Positions 1 to 10,023 of a stretch of 46,875 bases of DNA are shown in pieces. Each line of letters opens with the position of its first letter. The stretch's first letter is position 1. Position numbers and translations under genes: made by a program. The notes below the pieces were generated by a model, which did not search any database, was not told the origin of the DNA, and saw only the letters and a list, made by a program, of their open reading frames with translations. Source of the stretch: Stentor coeruleus. Its lineage: Eukaryota; Ciliophora; Heterotrichea; Heterotrichida; Stentoridae. Location of the stretch: assembly GCA_001970955.1 (NCBI GenBank), contig MPUH01000545.1, positions 1-46,875 of the forward strand. Direction: 5' to 3'.

Positions 1-2
1 TT

Positions 3-53
3 ATTAAACATTTTGGAATTGAGTTTGGCAATGCCAAGAGAAATTTTGATTAA
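3..53 (+). CDS. Probable 3' end of an upstream gene (partial)
   Basis: From base 3 one frame reads 16 residues, IKHFGIEFGNAKRNFD, and stops at a TAA at 51-53. Its composition (G, N, K, R, D) is less like translated AT-rich spacer than the neighbouring frames are. It is probably the C-terminus of a gene that begins before the window. The stretch is too short to assign a family, and it could be chance. Confidence 0.3.
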   Translation: MKHFGIEFGNAKRNFD

Positions 54-604
54 ATAATTTATCTTATTGAGAAGTGGGAAGATATGATAATTGGGTATTT
101 ATGTAAATGAACTTTGTGAGATTTAGATAGTTTGAGCACAAAAGATGAATATTACCTTAGACTATATGTTTATATAGTTAAAAATTCAGTATTTATTCAC
201 ATAACACTTATTTAATAACTCTCAATTCTTAATATTCTTTTCTCAAACACCCTTTTCTATATACTTTTACTTCATTTAACTTTAAAATGATTTAAAACAT
301 CTCCATAACAAAAAACAGTAATTAAATAGATTCTCAAGTATCTCTAAAAATACACTAAATTAACAAAATCATCTAACCAAATATGTATTTATAAATTCCC
401 CACAATTGAATTTATCACATTTAATCTTAAAAAAATTCTCAATATATCCATCTTCTCTCATTTAACTCCTAATTTTCCTCTATCGTTTATATCAGTGCAT
501 ATTCTCCCAGTCTACATCATAACTAAACACTTTCATCAGCAAAAACATCAAAAAAAGTGCATCTTAAATTCACTCATATTTCCTAAGAAGGTTTAAAAAT
601 ATAA
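54..604. other. AT-rich spacer before the WD40-channel gene
   Basis: No convincing reading frame, RNA gene or repeat is visible on either strand. The bases just before the ATG at 605 are strongly A-rich (aaaaatataaATG), as at most gene starts in this window. The promoter of the gene at 605 presumably lies here, but no motif can be named. Confidence 0.5.
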
Positions 605-3600
605 ATGAGTGGTCTGCAATACTTACTCTCAAAAACTTTATCAGTCGAAGAAGCAGCCGAGCCTCCTAAAAAGCCTGAAAGCTTTACTGAATGTCTCGAT
701 GACCTTCTTGATTACTGTAACAAGCAACTTCCAACTCTTTACAACCTAGACTTTAAACCAGTGTCCTTTGATATTAGTAAAGACGAAGAAACTCTAGTAA
801 TAGGCGGCGAGCATGGAAATGTTGCAGTATACGACATGTTAAAAAAAGTGAAAATCCGTGACGAAGAAAAATGTGGGATTTACTCAGTTGTAAGTATTTT
901 ATTTGTACTAAATGAACAACAAATAGTCTTTTGTAGTTCTAAGTCTGATATCCATTTCCTTGAATACCCAACACTGAAAAATCTTTACAAAATTGAGCTC
1001 AACTACTCACCGATTAGATTAAATGATGGACAAGGCACAATATTAAATGTCTCAATGAAACTTGGGTCTAATGAAGAATGGCTTTATTATTGTAATTATA
1101 CAGAAGAAGTACAGATAATGAAGTTAAGTACAACAAAAGATTATTATCGCAAACGTATTGATCAGCATCATATTGAAACTCAAGATAAAGTTACTTGTTT
1201 AGATATTAGTGATGATGGGACATTAATAGCTGTTGGTCTTGATAATAACACTATAGGGTTAATACATGCTGATACTTTTACAAAACTTCAAAGTACTGAA
1301 AATTATACTTCAAGGCCATTATTAGTAACTTTTAGTCAAAACCGCAAGTATATTGCAGCTGGTTTTGAAGATTTTAAAGTTATTGTCTGGAGGCTAGACA
1401 ATGTTTTGACAAAAATCTATGAAATGACAGACCACAAGGATATTGTCACAGGGATAACATTTATTAATAACAATGAGAATATGGTCACTGCAAGTGGAGA
1501 TAATAATATTATTGTATGGAATATGAGAGTAGAAAGTTTACCTTATACAATGAATTTACTTGAAAAACCAGTAATGCATTTTAAAGTTGCCAAGGATTAC
1601 AGTAAAGTGTATTTTTCTCAAGATTATAATGCAATAATGTCTTGGTCTGTACCAAACCTACATAAAAATGCTAGGTATACTCATCATAAAGAAAAAGTTA
1701 ATAAAGTTATTTTTATGCCTAATGGCTTTGAATTACTTTCTATAGGAGATGATGGTCTAGCTATACTTTGGGATTTTAGAAACAATCTTATGCAGGATTC
1801 AATTCAACTTGATGGTCAATTAATTACAGCATCAATCCCACCACAAGGTGAATATGCTTGTATTTGTTCATCTAACAAATTAATTTATAGATGGACTTTT
1901 AGTACTGGTCTTGTTGAAGAAACTCCTTTAGGAAGCCCAGGGATTAGTATGTCTTTTTCAGCAGATGGGTTTTCTATGGCTGTAAGTGATGAACTTAGTA
2001 GGATTTTAATCTATGATGCTGATGTTATGGAGAAAAAAGATCAATTAAAAGGACATAAAGATATTGTCAGCTCTTTAGCTTTTATTCTTGACAATGAGTT
2101 TTTATTAAGTGCATCATTAGATAGTGAAATCGGTAAATGGAATCTGGCTAAAGGAGAAAAAGTAGCAACTTTTAAAGGACATAAAACTGGAATTGACTGT
2201 ATGATTGCTACAAGTAATGATTGGGTCATTTCAGCATCAGAAGATGAAATTATTGTATGGAACATTGATGGTATCCTTATGTATTACATGCCAATTAGAG
2301 AAATGGGCCAAGGGAAAGTTAAAGGTTTTTATTTATCCTTGGATTTTAGTTACTTACTATGTTTACAAGAAAATGTTCTAAATTACTGGCAAATTGATAA
2401 CCTTTCTATCATGTTTCAAACAAGTACAAAATTTGCAGGAGGTTCTATTTCAGTAGCAAGTGATGAGAAAACAATAGCAGTATCTGAAGGTCATACAATT
2501 TTCCTTGAAGATAATCCTATGCTTTCTATCAATACGAGGATTGTCGGTTTAAGCCAGGGTTCCCAACAGCAGTATATGAAATTTATAATAGACTCTCAGA
2601 AAAAAGACTCTATAGCAGAATACACTGAAGCGCATAATCATTGGGTAATTGTCCCTTATTTAATTAGCGTTGCGCATATTTTAGCATATTCAAACCGTAT
2701 AGACGATTTAAGTCACTCATTATTCGACGCTAAAAACAAAGTTAAGTTTTTCAGCACAATCAACTATGAAAACCCTTTATCATTAGCTGTAGACTTAGAA
2801 TATAAAAACATTATCGATGTGTGCTTTAAACATATGAAATCTGAACTGGGAAAAAGAAATATCCGAGCTTTTGCATCTATAGAAAAATGTCTTACTCAAT
2901 TAAATGGGATTGAGTATCCAGATATATCTAAAATTTATGATTTGATTTTTAAAAAAGTTGAAGGAAACCAACTACCTGAATTCTGCCTTCATGAAACTGA
3001 ACTTCCTATACTCCATACATCAGAAAATCTAGTAGTTATAGCTGAAGATATTATTAGTAAAGAATACTTTTCTAGTACAGGTCGACCTGTAGTATTTCAA
3101 CATTCTTTATGTTTACTAGATATTGAACTTGGGACACAAGGTAGTTTAGAATTCTTAGAATCTCTACTTAATGGTGATGAGGCTGTTTACAATTCAAGAA
3201 TAGTAAAAGAGTTTTTAACTTGCAAATGGGAAAAAATTCAAACTTTAGTCAATACACAAGGGTTTATTTATATAGTATATATGATTCTTTTATCAGTTTA
3301 TACTGTTAGCTTCATGCAAAATAATGACTTTCTAGGTTTTGTTCTTGCTGCACATTTGATATTGTTCTCATTAGAAATCCTTCAATTTGTCACTGATTAT
3401 AAGAACTATTTCTTTGATGTTTGGAATATTTTTGACCAGTTAAGGACTTGGAGTTTCTTTGTTTATATTATCAGTGTTTATTGGTATGATGAATACAGTT
3501 ATAATAAACTTTTAGCTGTTATTATTTTTTCTTGGTTAAGAGGGATTTCGTATTTCCGTATGTTTGAAGGAACAAGGTATATGGTTAGGTTATTAGGTAG

Positions 3601-4231
3601 GGTTATTTTGGATATGCGTGTTTTTTTTACGATTCTTGCATATTCAACTATTGGTTTTGCTTTTATTTTTTATTTACGTAACCCTAGTACATCGTTTTTA
3701 TTATACTTAACAACTTCGTATAGACTTGATCTTGGTGATTTTAGTACTGATTATACGGCTGTGTTTGATTGGGTCGTTTTCTTTTTAGCTACAATGATGA
3801 ACCCTATGATTATGCTCAACTTACTCATTTCAATTCTTTCGGACACGGCTGCTAGAGTTAGTCAGGATTCTTATGTGGCTAACTTACAAGAACTTACTAG
3901 GATGATTATTGAAGTTGAAAGGGTTATGTTTTGGAAGAAAAATGTCACTGCTAAGCATTACTTACACTATATTAACTTTGTCGAAGATGAAAAGCAGCAA
4001 GATAAAGTCATTGAAAGATGTAAATTTATCAAGTCGAAACTTGATAAAATGCAAAGAAATCTTGAACTCATCAATGACAAAATGACCAATGTTAATGTTG
4101 GACAGATCGAAGAAAGCATCAAAAGCATGAAAGAAGCCCAAGTTATATTCAAGCAAGAAATGAACGGTTACTTCGAAAAAAACAACGGTGTTCTAAGTAA
4201 AATCAGCGACAAACTTAGTAAGCGAGGATAA
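605..4231 (+). CDS. WD40-repeat protein fused to a TRP/polycystin-like ion channel domain
   Basis: Protein of 1208 aa with two halves. Residues ~45-690 carry a series of WD40-like blades, for example ending in IIVWNMR, AILWDFR, EIGKWNLA and EIIVWNID, enough for one or two beta-propellers. Residues ~880-1080 form a six-transmembrane cation-channel unit. Hydrophobic segments lie near 886-906, 909-930, 947-985 and 1000-1024, with a pore-like loop TTSYRLDLGDF (~1035-1045) and a last helix ending MLNLLISILSD (~1070-1080), typical of Ion_trans/TRP S6. The C-terminus (~1110-1208) is charged and likely coiled coil. It probably acts in the plasma or ciliary membrane as a non-selective or Ca2+-permeable channel; ligand and localisation are unknown. 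The ATG at 605 is the first in frame. Its stop lies 32 nt from that of the convergent gene downstream. The domain fusion is seen directly; the channel function is inferred. Confidence 0.9.
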   Translation: MSGLQYLLSKTLSVEEAAEPPKKPESFTECLDDLLDYCNKQLPTLYNLDFKPVSFDISKDEETLVIGGEHGNVAVYDMLKKVKIRDEEKCGIYSVVSILFVLNEQQIVFCSSKSDIHFLEYPTLKNLYKIELNYSPIRLNDGQGTILNVSMKLGSNEEWLYYCNYTEEVQIMKLSTTKDYYRKRIDQHHIETQDKVTCLDISDDGTLIAVGLDNNTIGLIHADTFTKLQSTENYTSRPLLVTFSQNRKYIAAGFEDFKVIVWRLDNVLTKIYEMTDHKDIVTGITFINNNENMVTASGDNNIIVWNMRVESLPYTMNLLEKPVMHFKVAKDYSKVYFSQDYNAIMSWSVPNLHKNARYTHHKEKVNKVIFMPNGFELLSIGDDGLAILWDFRNNLMQDSIQLDGQLITASIPPQGEYACICSSNKLIYRWTFSTGLVEETPLGSPGISMSFSADGFSMAVSDELSRILIYDADVMEKKDQLKGHKDIVSSLAFILDNEFLLSASLDSEIGKWNLAKGEKVATFKGHKTGIDCMIATSNDWVISASEDEIIVWNIDGILMYYMPIREMGQGKVKGFYLSLDFSYLLCLQENVLNYWQIDNLSIMFQTSTKFAGGSISVASDEKTIAVSEGHTIFLEDNPMLSINTRIVGLSQGSQQQYMKFIIDSQKKDSIAEYTEAHNHWVIVPYLISVAHILAYSNRIDDLSHSLFDAKNKVKFFSTINYENPLSLAVDLEYKNIIDVCFKHMKSELGKRNIRAFASIEKCLTQLNGIEYPDISKIYDLIFKKVEGNQLPEFCLHETELPILHTSENLVVIAEDIISKEYFSSTGRPVVFQHSLCLLDIELGTQGSLEFLESLLNGDEAVYNSRIVKEFLTCKWEKIQTLVNTQGFIYIVYMILLSVYTVSFMQNNDFLGFVLAAHLILFSLEILQFVTDYKNYFFDVWNIFDQLRTWSFFVYIISVYWYDEYSYNKLLAVIIFSWLRGISYFRMFEGTRYMVRLLGRVILDMRVFFTILAYSTIGFAFIFYLRNPSTSFLLYLTTSYRLDLGDFSTDYTAVFDWVVFFLATMMNPMIMLNLLISILSDTAARVSQDSYVANLQELTRMIIEVERVMFWKKNVTAKHYLHYINFVEDEKQQDKVIERCKFIKSKLDKMQRNLELINDKMTNVNVGQIEESIKSMKEAQVIFKQEMNGYFEKNNGVLSKISDKLSKRG

Positions 4232-4263
4232 TATTTAAGTTATTTACTACTTAAACTTAGTAA

Positions 4264-4776
4264 TTACATGTTTCTAACTCGTGTCATGTAAGGAGATTTA
4301 GCTGATACAGGCCGTGTTGATTTTGAGCTTCTTTTACTATGATGATCTTTATAAAAACTTGACGTAGTGTTAGGTCTTGTTAGTAATTGTGAGGCATCAA
4401 CACCTATTTCTATATTATTTTTTGTACTCCTACTTTTCATAACAAATGCTGGTTCAAATACAAGATGATTACCGTAATAGAAGTAACCATTGTTTGAAAC
4501 ATCTTTACCTCCATGATATTCTTTATACACAGGGGCTCCTTTAGATTTACTTCTTCCTACTTCTTCAGCAAGGTTATTATAAGTTCCAGGACCTACCCGG
4601 TATCCTGTTTTTTTAGCCTCTACATCGTACTGCATAAATCGTTTACCCTGAGAAAAGTTGCCTTTCATGTTAGAAGGTTTGAAAGAAAGCTTCCTTCCAT
4701 CAAAAGTAACAACTGGATATCCTGGGTCAGGAGTCTTTTCCTTAGGACTTCTAAAATTAAGTTCTGTTGGTCTCAT
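4264..4776 (-). CDS. Small PG-rich (SHIPPO/STPG-like) protein
   Basis: Protein of 170 aa, basic, with no transmembrane segment. It contains GYRVGPGTYNNLAEEVGRSK (residues ~58-77), a good match to the PGP/GPGTY repeats of sperm-tail PG-rich (SHIPPO/ODF3) proteins, and an earlier PDPGYPV that could be a weaker copy. Proteins of this type bind microtubules or sit inside doublet microtubules of cilia, and ciliates have many. Only one clear repeat is present, so the assignment is moderate. The gene is convergent with the WD40-channel gene, with 32 nt between the stop codons, so the two mRNAs may overlap at their 3' ends. Confidence 0.7.
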   Translation of the reverse strand: MRPTELNFRSPKEKTPDPGYPVVTFDGRKLSFKPSNMKGNFSQGKRFMQYDVEAKKTGYRVGPGTYNNLAEEVGRSKSKGAPVYKEYHGGKDVSNNGYFYYGNHLVFEPAFVMKSRSTKNNIEIGVDASQLLTRPNTTSSFYKDHHSKRSSKSTRPVSAKSPYMTRVRNM

Positions 4777-5616
4777 ATTATTTAAATATTTTTTTCTAAT
4801 ATGTCTAAGAATACCTTAAAAACTATCCTAATTTCAACTCTGATAAATATTATCTTTTATAAAAAAATGTATGGATTTAGACCTTTAAATATTAGTTTTT
4901 ATAATTTTTCCAAATTCTCCACCTCTCCTTCTATTCACAGAATAAGCTTTGTCCCTAAAGTCTTTAGTATAGTTAAATCCTAGCTTATAATAACTGCAAT
5001 TGTCATTTTTATTGTATTAGCAAGTGAAAAATTGACAGCTTTTGTTAATCAGTTAATTGAAATGTTTATAACAGTATTTTTTATTTCAATCAGTAAGCAG
5101 AATTATAAATTATAATTATATGGCATAACTTGTATTTTAAGATTTATATAGATTTATTTGAGAGCTATACTGTAATAATAATATGCAATATGTATGAGAC
5201 TGAAGATATCCTTATTGCTGAATTTTGGCTGTTTGTTTAACTGAGACACTTACAGCTTGTTCATTTTATGTCAAGAATATATAGTTTTTTGATTGTGAAA
5301 TGATTAAATTTTTAAGAGTGAATCTTGTGCATAATAATTTTGATTGGATTTGAAGAACATCCACTTGATTTTTTAAGGTTGGTTATTTATAGTATTATTT
5401 GATTATTGGCATACAAAAATTATGAATGAAGGAAGATTGGTGATGCTGGATAATGAATTACCTACTTTGTTCCTCTAGGTTTATCCTAAACCCAAGCTAA
5501 AAAGATCGACCTTTCATTACTCCATAAAACTATTCTTATAAATCATCTTAAAAAAATATCAAAAATAATTTCTATCCAATAACCAAACCTAAAATTTCCA
5601 TGATATTAGAAATAAT
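4777..5616. other. Spacer with a short open stretch on the minus strand
   Basis: Mostly AT-rich DNA with stops in all frames. On the minus strand, 4980 down to 4885 reads 31 residues (GFNYTKDFRDK... ending KIIKTNI) and a TAA. It is charged and looks more coding-like than its surroundings. It lacks an ATG and no acceptable 15-16 nt intron could be found to give it a start. Nothing else is recognised. Confidence 0.35.
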
Positions 5617-6900
5617 CTATAATGTTTTTGCCCTAAGGAATATAACTAAAATAGTTATATCATCAATAGATTCAGTGTTATTTCTCCATCTCTTTACTGC
5701 TTCATCAAGCAGAGTCTCACAACAAAGTTCGCTTTTCCCTTTTTTCCAAGCTTTGCTAACAATTTGCACAGATTCTAAGGAATTAATATAATCCCATACT
5801 CCATCAGAGGCAATAATAATAAATTTATCAGTACTCAAAAGTCTTAAGTCTATAATTTCAGGTTCACAAATCACCCCAATTTCTTTAGCAACTGCATCTC
5901 CTATAGACCTAGTCATAGCAAGTCCAGGTGAATTTTCACATGCTTTCCAAATCCTCAATAAATCACTTGTACCATTTGCTTCAATTCTCCCACCTTTTTC
6001 TATTATTCTAACAGACTCATCTTTTCTATTTGGTTTTTGATCATTACTCAAATCTATAGCTTGCCATGTCTCATTAAACCTTCCAAGAACTGCCCTTGAA
6101 TCTCCAACATTAGCACAAAAAACATGATTTCCAACAATTAAAACACTAACAAAAGTTGACCCTGAGTATTCACTATCAAAATTCCCATTCATAACCAAAT
6201 TGTTAATTTCTGAATAAGATTTTCTTATTGCTTCATAGTAAATCTCTTTATTTCCTGATGGATTTTCTGGTAAATTTCTTAACAAAATTTTTGGGAACTT
6301 TTTTTTAATCAGACTTGAAACCTCATGTCCATCTTCACCATGACCATCACAGACAGCAAAAAGATACTGGCCTCTAAGGGATTTTAGATTTGAGGTTATT
6401 ATAAAATTATCTTGGTTTTGGGGTTTGCTTATATCCATAACACTGCCGATTCTACTTTTGCATGAACATCTTATAACACTATTTTTTATAGTAACAGGAG
6501 GATAATAAGCTAAAGTTGACCTTCTACCTTGAAGTTTATCAAACTTAATAGTTTTCTTTTTAAAGATTGGGGTTGATTCATTTTGATGCAACATGGGCAT
6601 TGGGGTAAGTGAAAGGCTTGAATTTATCGAATCTCTATTTGAAACAGGTAAAGGTGGTAAAAGGATAGAAGCTAAAGGTTCTTTTGGTTTAGGAGATTTA
6701 CTTAAGACTTTTTGAAATTCTTGGTTTGGTGACTCATTTTTAGCTTTGTGGCTATTTTCAGCTTGAAGAAGGTAGATGTCTTTGAGGAATTTTCTGTGTC
6801 TAAATGAAAACTGTGAATCAGGGAATATAGATCTGGGTGTGATGAACTTTTGAGGATTTTCTTGGAAGGAAAAAAGAACTAGTTTTGATGAGCTTAACAT
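5617..6900 (-). CDS. PP2C-type (PPM) serine/threonine protein phosphatase
   Basis: Protein of 427 aa. Residues ~1-150 are Ser/Pro/Lys-rich and probably disordered. The PP2C domain fills ~150-425. The metal-binding motif FAVCDGHGEDGH is near residue 185. It is followed by GSTFVSVLIVGNHVFCANVGDSRAV, LAMTRSIGD, FIIIASDGVWD and a final SIDDITILVIFL. All Asp residues that hold the two Mn/Mg ions in PPM phosphatases (the DGHG, SDGVWD and DD motifs) are present, so it should be active. It would dephosphorylate phospho-Ser/Thr proteins; the substrate cannot be told. The stop is TAG. The ATG is the first in frame after upstream stops. Confidence 0.95.
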   Translation of the reverse strand: MLSSSKLVLFSFQENPQKFITPRSIFPDSQFSFRHRKFLKDIYLLQAENSHKAKNESPNQEFQKVLSKSPKPKEPLASILLPPLPVSNRDSINSSLSLTPMPMLHQNESTPIFKKKTIKFDKLQGRRSTLAYYPPVTIKNSVIRCSCKSRIGSVMDISKPQNQDNFIITSNLKSLRGQYLFAVCDGHGEDGHEVSSLIKKKFPKILLRNLPENPSGNKEIYYEAIRKSYSEINNLVMNGNFDSEYSGSTFVSVLIVGNHVFCANVGDSRAVLGRFNETWQAIDLSNDQKPNRKDESVRIIEKGGRIEANGTSDLLRIWKACENSPGLAMTRSIGDAVAKEIGVICEPEIIDLRLLSTDKFIIIASDGVWDYINSLESVQIVSKAWKKGKSELCCETLLDEAVKRWRNNTESIDDITILVIFLRAKTL

Positions 6901-7531
6901 ATTTTAAGTAAAATAAGCCATTGGTTGATAGTTAAATACAGTTTCTTAATATGCTAGGGTTTTGAATAGAAGATTACTATGGGGAATACTTTTTATATGT
7001 TTGAATAAATTGAAGAGGTTTCGGAGAGAAACTCTTATATGCTTTAGGATAAATTATAAAAAAGAAAATGGCAAGAGTTTGATTATAAAGTTTAGATTAA
7101 AACCTATGCCGGGAAAATAAAAAATAGAAAAAATCGGAAACTATGGTTTAAAGAGTAAAAATTTGCAAGTGGATCATTAAAACTATAATTCGCAGAAATA
7201 GCATTTTACTTGCTACAAAGTTCTAAAATATAATCAAAATTCTCAGATTCAAATTTATAATTTTCCAATCAAATCCAACTACACTTGCATCCAATAAACT
7301 CTCAATCAACTAAAAATCATAAATTCTCCGCTCATTATCCCACTTCCAAAACAAAATTCCATAATATTATTATTTAAAACACAAAAAAAACACCCCACAA
7401 AATACTTACCCCAACCTTCAATTTAAATCAAAAACCACATCTTCAAAAACTTAACTTGAAAACTAAACTACTTAAGTTTATCAAAAAAAGCTTCTTTATT
7501 TGGTACATCATAAGTATATTACCTCCAATAG
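6901..7531. other. AT-rich spacer upstream of the PP2C gene
   Basis: No supported gene, RNA or repeat. The part next to 6900 presumably carries the PP2C promoter. The part next to 7531 is the 3' flank of the orphan coding fragment. Confidence 0.5.
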
Positions 7532-7840
7532 TCACAACTGTAGTGAAGTCTTAAAATTTTTCTCAGAATTCGCTTTAACCCTATCAAGCATAACATCTTT
7601 GAAATCCTTAAAAAAATCAGCAGTTGATCTCAACTGCCTAATTAGATACATAGTTACAATTTTTTTTATAATCCTAACCCCAAGGTTTAAAAACTTATTA
7701 ATCGTTTCTTTAACCAAACAATTCTTAGCCCTATCAGCATCTTCCTGAGTAATATTACCTAAATCTTTAATTTCATCAACAACACCTTGACATATTCCTC
7801 CAACCTTATAATTTATATCAACAAAACTAATATAAAATTC
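7532..7840 (-). pseudogene. Orphan coding fragment, 5' end unresolved
   Basis: The minus strand is open for 102 codons from 7840 to a TGA at 7532-7534. The reading begins EFYISFVDINYKVGGICQG and continues through a Lys/Asp-rich alpha-helical sequence. Composition and codon choice look like a real protein. No ATG lies in this frame, an in-frame TAG precedes it, and no GT...AG intron of 15-16 nt reaches upstream. Just upstream (about 7860-7930) other frames also look coding (for example LASSLREENSNNTII). This is either a decayed gene, sequence with frameshift errors, or a gene with an unusual intron. Family not recognised. Confidence 0.45.
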
Positions 7841-8139
7841 CTAGTATCTTGAAAAGTTATATAATAGTATTATTTGAATTTTCTTCTCTCAGTGAAGAAG
7901 CTAACCTAAAGACTCTTACATAAAATTCGCATTTATTTTGATAATTTTATCTGTAAATACATTGATTGCAGGAATAAAAAAGTTAAAAATACGAAAATAA
8001 GTTATATAATAACATCCATAATAAATAAACTAAGGAATTTCATTATCTCATTATTAAAATACCCTAAAATCCTAATCAATTCAATCTCGATACCTTATTA
8101 TCTACCATAATATCTTACTTCCTATATTCATATAGTAAA

Positions 8140-9441
8140 ATGGAGGAGTTCAATAGGTCATTAAGAAAATTCTACGAGTCTCGTAATGAAACCTTAAAAA
8201 TCCCTCAAATTGGAGGTAATCAACTTGATCTCTACGTCCTTTATAAAGAAGTTGTAAGTCGTGGGGGGTTCCAACAAGTATCAAACAATAAACTTTGGAA
8301 AGAAGTTGTAAGTGCCTTAGCTTTACCTAGTTCTTGTACATCAGCCAGCTATAATCTTAGACAACATTATTATAAAATCCTTTACTCATACGAACAAGAG
8401 TATTTCTTTAAAAAAAGCGACAGAAATATCCCGCCTGTAGCTGGTGAGTTTACAACAAACAAATTTACTAAGAAAATCAGAGTTACTGCCCCAATGATGT
8501 CTAATACCCGTAGAATGATCTTAGCCTTTGAATCTAAATGTCAGACTGAAGTCAACTGGGCAATCAACACTTTGTTGCTTTTTAGCTGTAATACTGTACA
8601 CAATTACATACTAGAAAACAATGGGCTTATCGATAGTGTGCTTGGGTATTTAGTTTACTCTATGAACCACATTCCACTTTTTGATGAAGAAGTTCATATA
8701 AAACGTCATCGGAATATTATTGGCTATGATGAAGTTTCTGAGTACATGCGCATGGAGCAAGTAAAATCCATTCTTTTAACCCTTCGAAATCTTTCTATGA
8801 TCCGACAAAATGAAATCCCTTTATTCAAATGCTCTGGTCTCATTGAAACTATCGTCAAAGTTTTTGGGACAATCATCGATAAGGAAATAACTCAAAATTG
8901 TTTAGAACTTATAACCAATTTAGCTAAGCATATTTTCTTACAAGATTTAACCAATTGTAAAGATCTTTTATGTACTTTAATTGATTGTATGCAGTCTAAT
9001 CTAGCAGAACAAGCTATTGAATGTATTAGAAAACTTACTTTACCTATAAGTAATGAAGAAATTATAGAACTTTTACCTCAAATATTTTATGATGAACTTA
9101 GTAGTTGGCTTGTATCTTATACAAGTAGTAAAGATTCAGTACTTGAAATTCTTTGCACACTTAGTGATCAAAGTTTAGCGACTAAAGTTAAAATTGCATC
9201 AGCACCAAAATGTTTAGAAAATCTGGTTAAGCTTTTGACATCATCTTCACAAACTGATGAAGCTGAAGATAAACAAGCGAAAATGTCGGCGATTATTCTT
9301 AGCAATTTGGCAACGGCACCTAATAATTGTAAGAGGTTTTTACCTTTTGATGGAGAACTTTTTGCTGTTGCGGCTTGTGATGAGAGGATATCAGGAATAT
9401 TGGCTAATGTGCTTTTTGAGATTCAGGAGTTGAAGAGATAA
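8140..9441 (+). CDS. ARID/BRIGHT-domain protein with armadillo-like region (SWI/SNF-type subunit)
   Basis: Protein of 433 aa. Residues ~1-92 are an ARID DNA-binding domain: FNRSLRKFYESRN, PQIGGNQLDLYVLYKEVVSR, GGFQQVSNNKLWKEV and a YNLRQHYYKILYSYE helix match the family core. The remainder is alpha-helical with Leu/Ile-rich repeats that look armadillo- or HEAT-like. ARID followed by an armadillo-type region is the layout of SWI/SNF and RSC subunits such as ARID2, Rsc9 and Swi1 (family knowledge), so a chromatin-remodelling role in the macronucleus is likely (inference). The ATG at 8140 has an A-rich upstream context. It is convergent with the gene at 10024-11103. Confidence 0.85.
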   Translation: MEEFNRSLRKFYESRNETLKIPQIGGNQLDLYVLYKEVVSRGGFQQVSNNKLWKEVVSALALPSSCTSASYNLRQHYYKILYSYEQEYFFKKSDRNIPPVAGEFTTNKFTKKIRVTAPMMSNTRRMILAFESKCQTEVNWAINTLLLFSCNTVHNYILENNGLIDSVLGYLVYSMNHIPLFDEEVHIKRHRNIIGYDEVSEYMRMEQVKSILLTLRNLSMIRQNEIPLFKCSGLIETIVKVFGTIIDKEITQNCLELITNLAKHIFLQDLTNCKDLLCTLIDCMQSNLAEQAIECIRKLTLPISNEEIIELLPQIFYDELSSWLVSYTSSKDSVLEILCTLSDQSLATKVKIASAPKCLENLVKLLTSSSQTDEAEDKQAKMSAIILSNLATAPNNCKRFLPFDGELFAVAACDERISGILANVLFEIQELKR

Positions 9442-10023
9442 GTAATCTTTTATATAAAAATGAAGGAATTTATTATGGGTGAATTTTTTTTTTTGGATTT
9501 TTTTGGAATGTGGTGGCTAATATTTTTTTTAAGATAGGGAAAAAGTATGCAGAATATTTATTTGAATTAAATTAATGTGAGAAAAGGAGAAGAAGAACAT
9601 ATAATTTGATTATTTATTCTAAAGCAACAACAAAATCTAGTATTATAGAAATTAAATGCAATATCAATTATTTTATCTATACCAAATTCTTTCTATTAAA
9701 AAAACCATCAATTAAGATTATTGCATATAAATCAATTCTATAGTAAAAATACAATACAAAATTCCTAAAAACTCCATAACTTTTTCTAAATCATAAAACA
9801 CAATAATTTTTCCAGGATAAATTCTTTGAATTAAATCCTACATCGAACATATATATTTTTCATATCAATTTAAAATCTTTTTATCCACTTGCCAAATCCA
9901 TAATCCCAAATATCATTATAAAATCTCATTCTAACCTCCTCTTTTACAATCAAAAAAAGTATAATTAAATTCTAAACCTTCTAAAAAATCCATAATTCTC
10001 AAATATTTCATCCTATTCATATA
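9442..10023. other. Convergent intergenic spacer
   Basis: About 580 nt of very AT-rich DNA between two convergent stop codons, including a T10 run near 9487. This is unusually long beside the 20-32 nt seen at other convergent pairs here. No gene or repeat is supported. Confidence 0.5.

Noticed and set aside
4801..4983. 60-codon plus-strand frame
   Set aside because: Low-complexity Ile/Phe/Ser/Lys content. The minus strand of the same stretch looks more coding-like.
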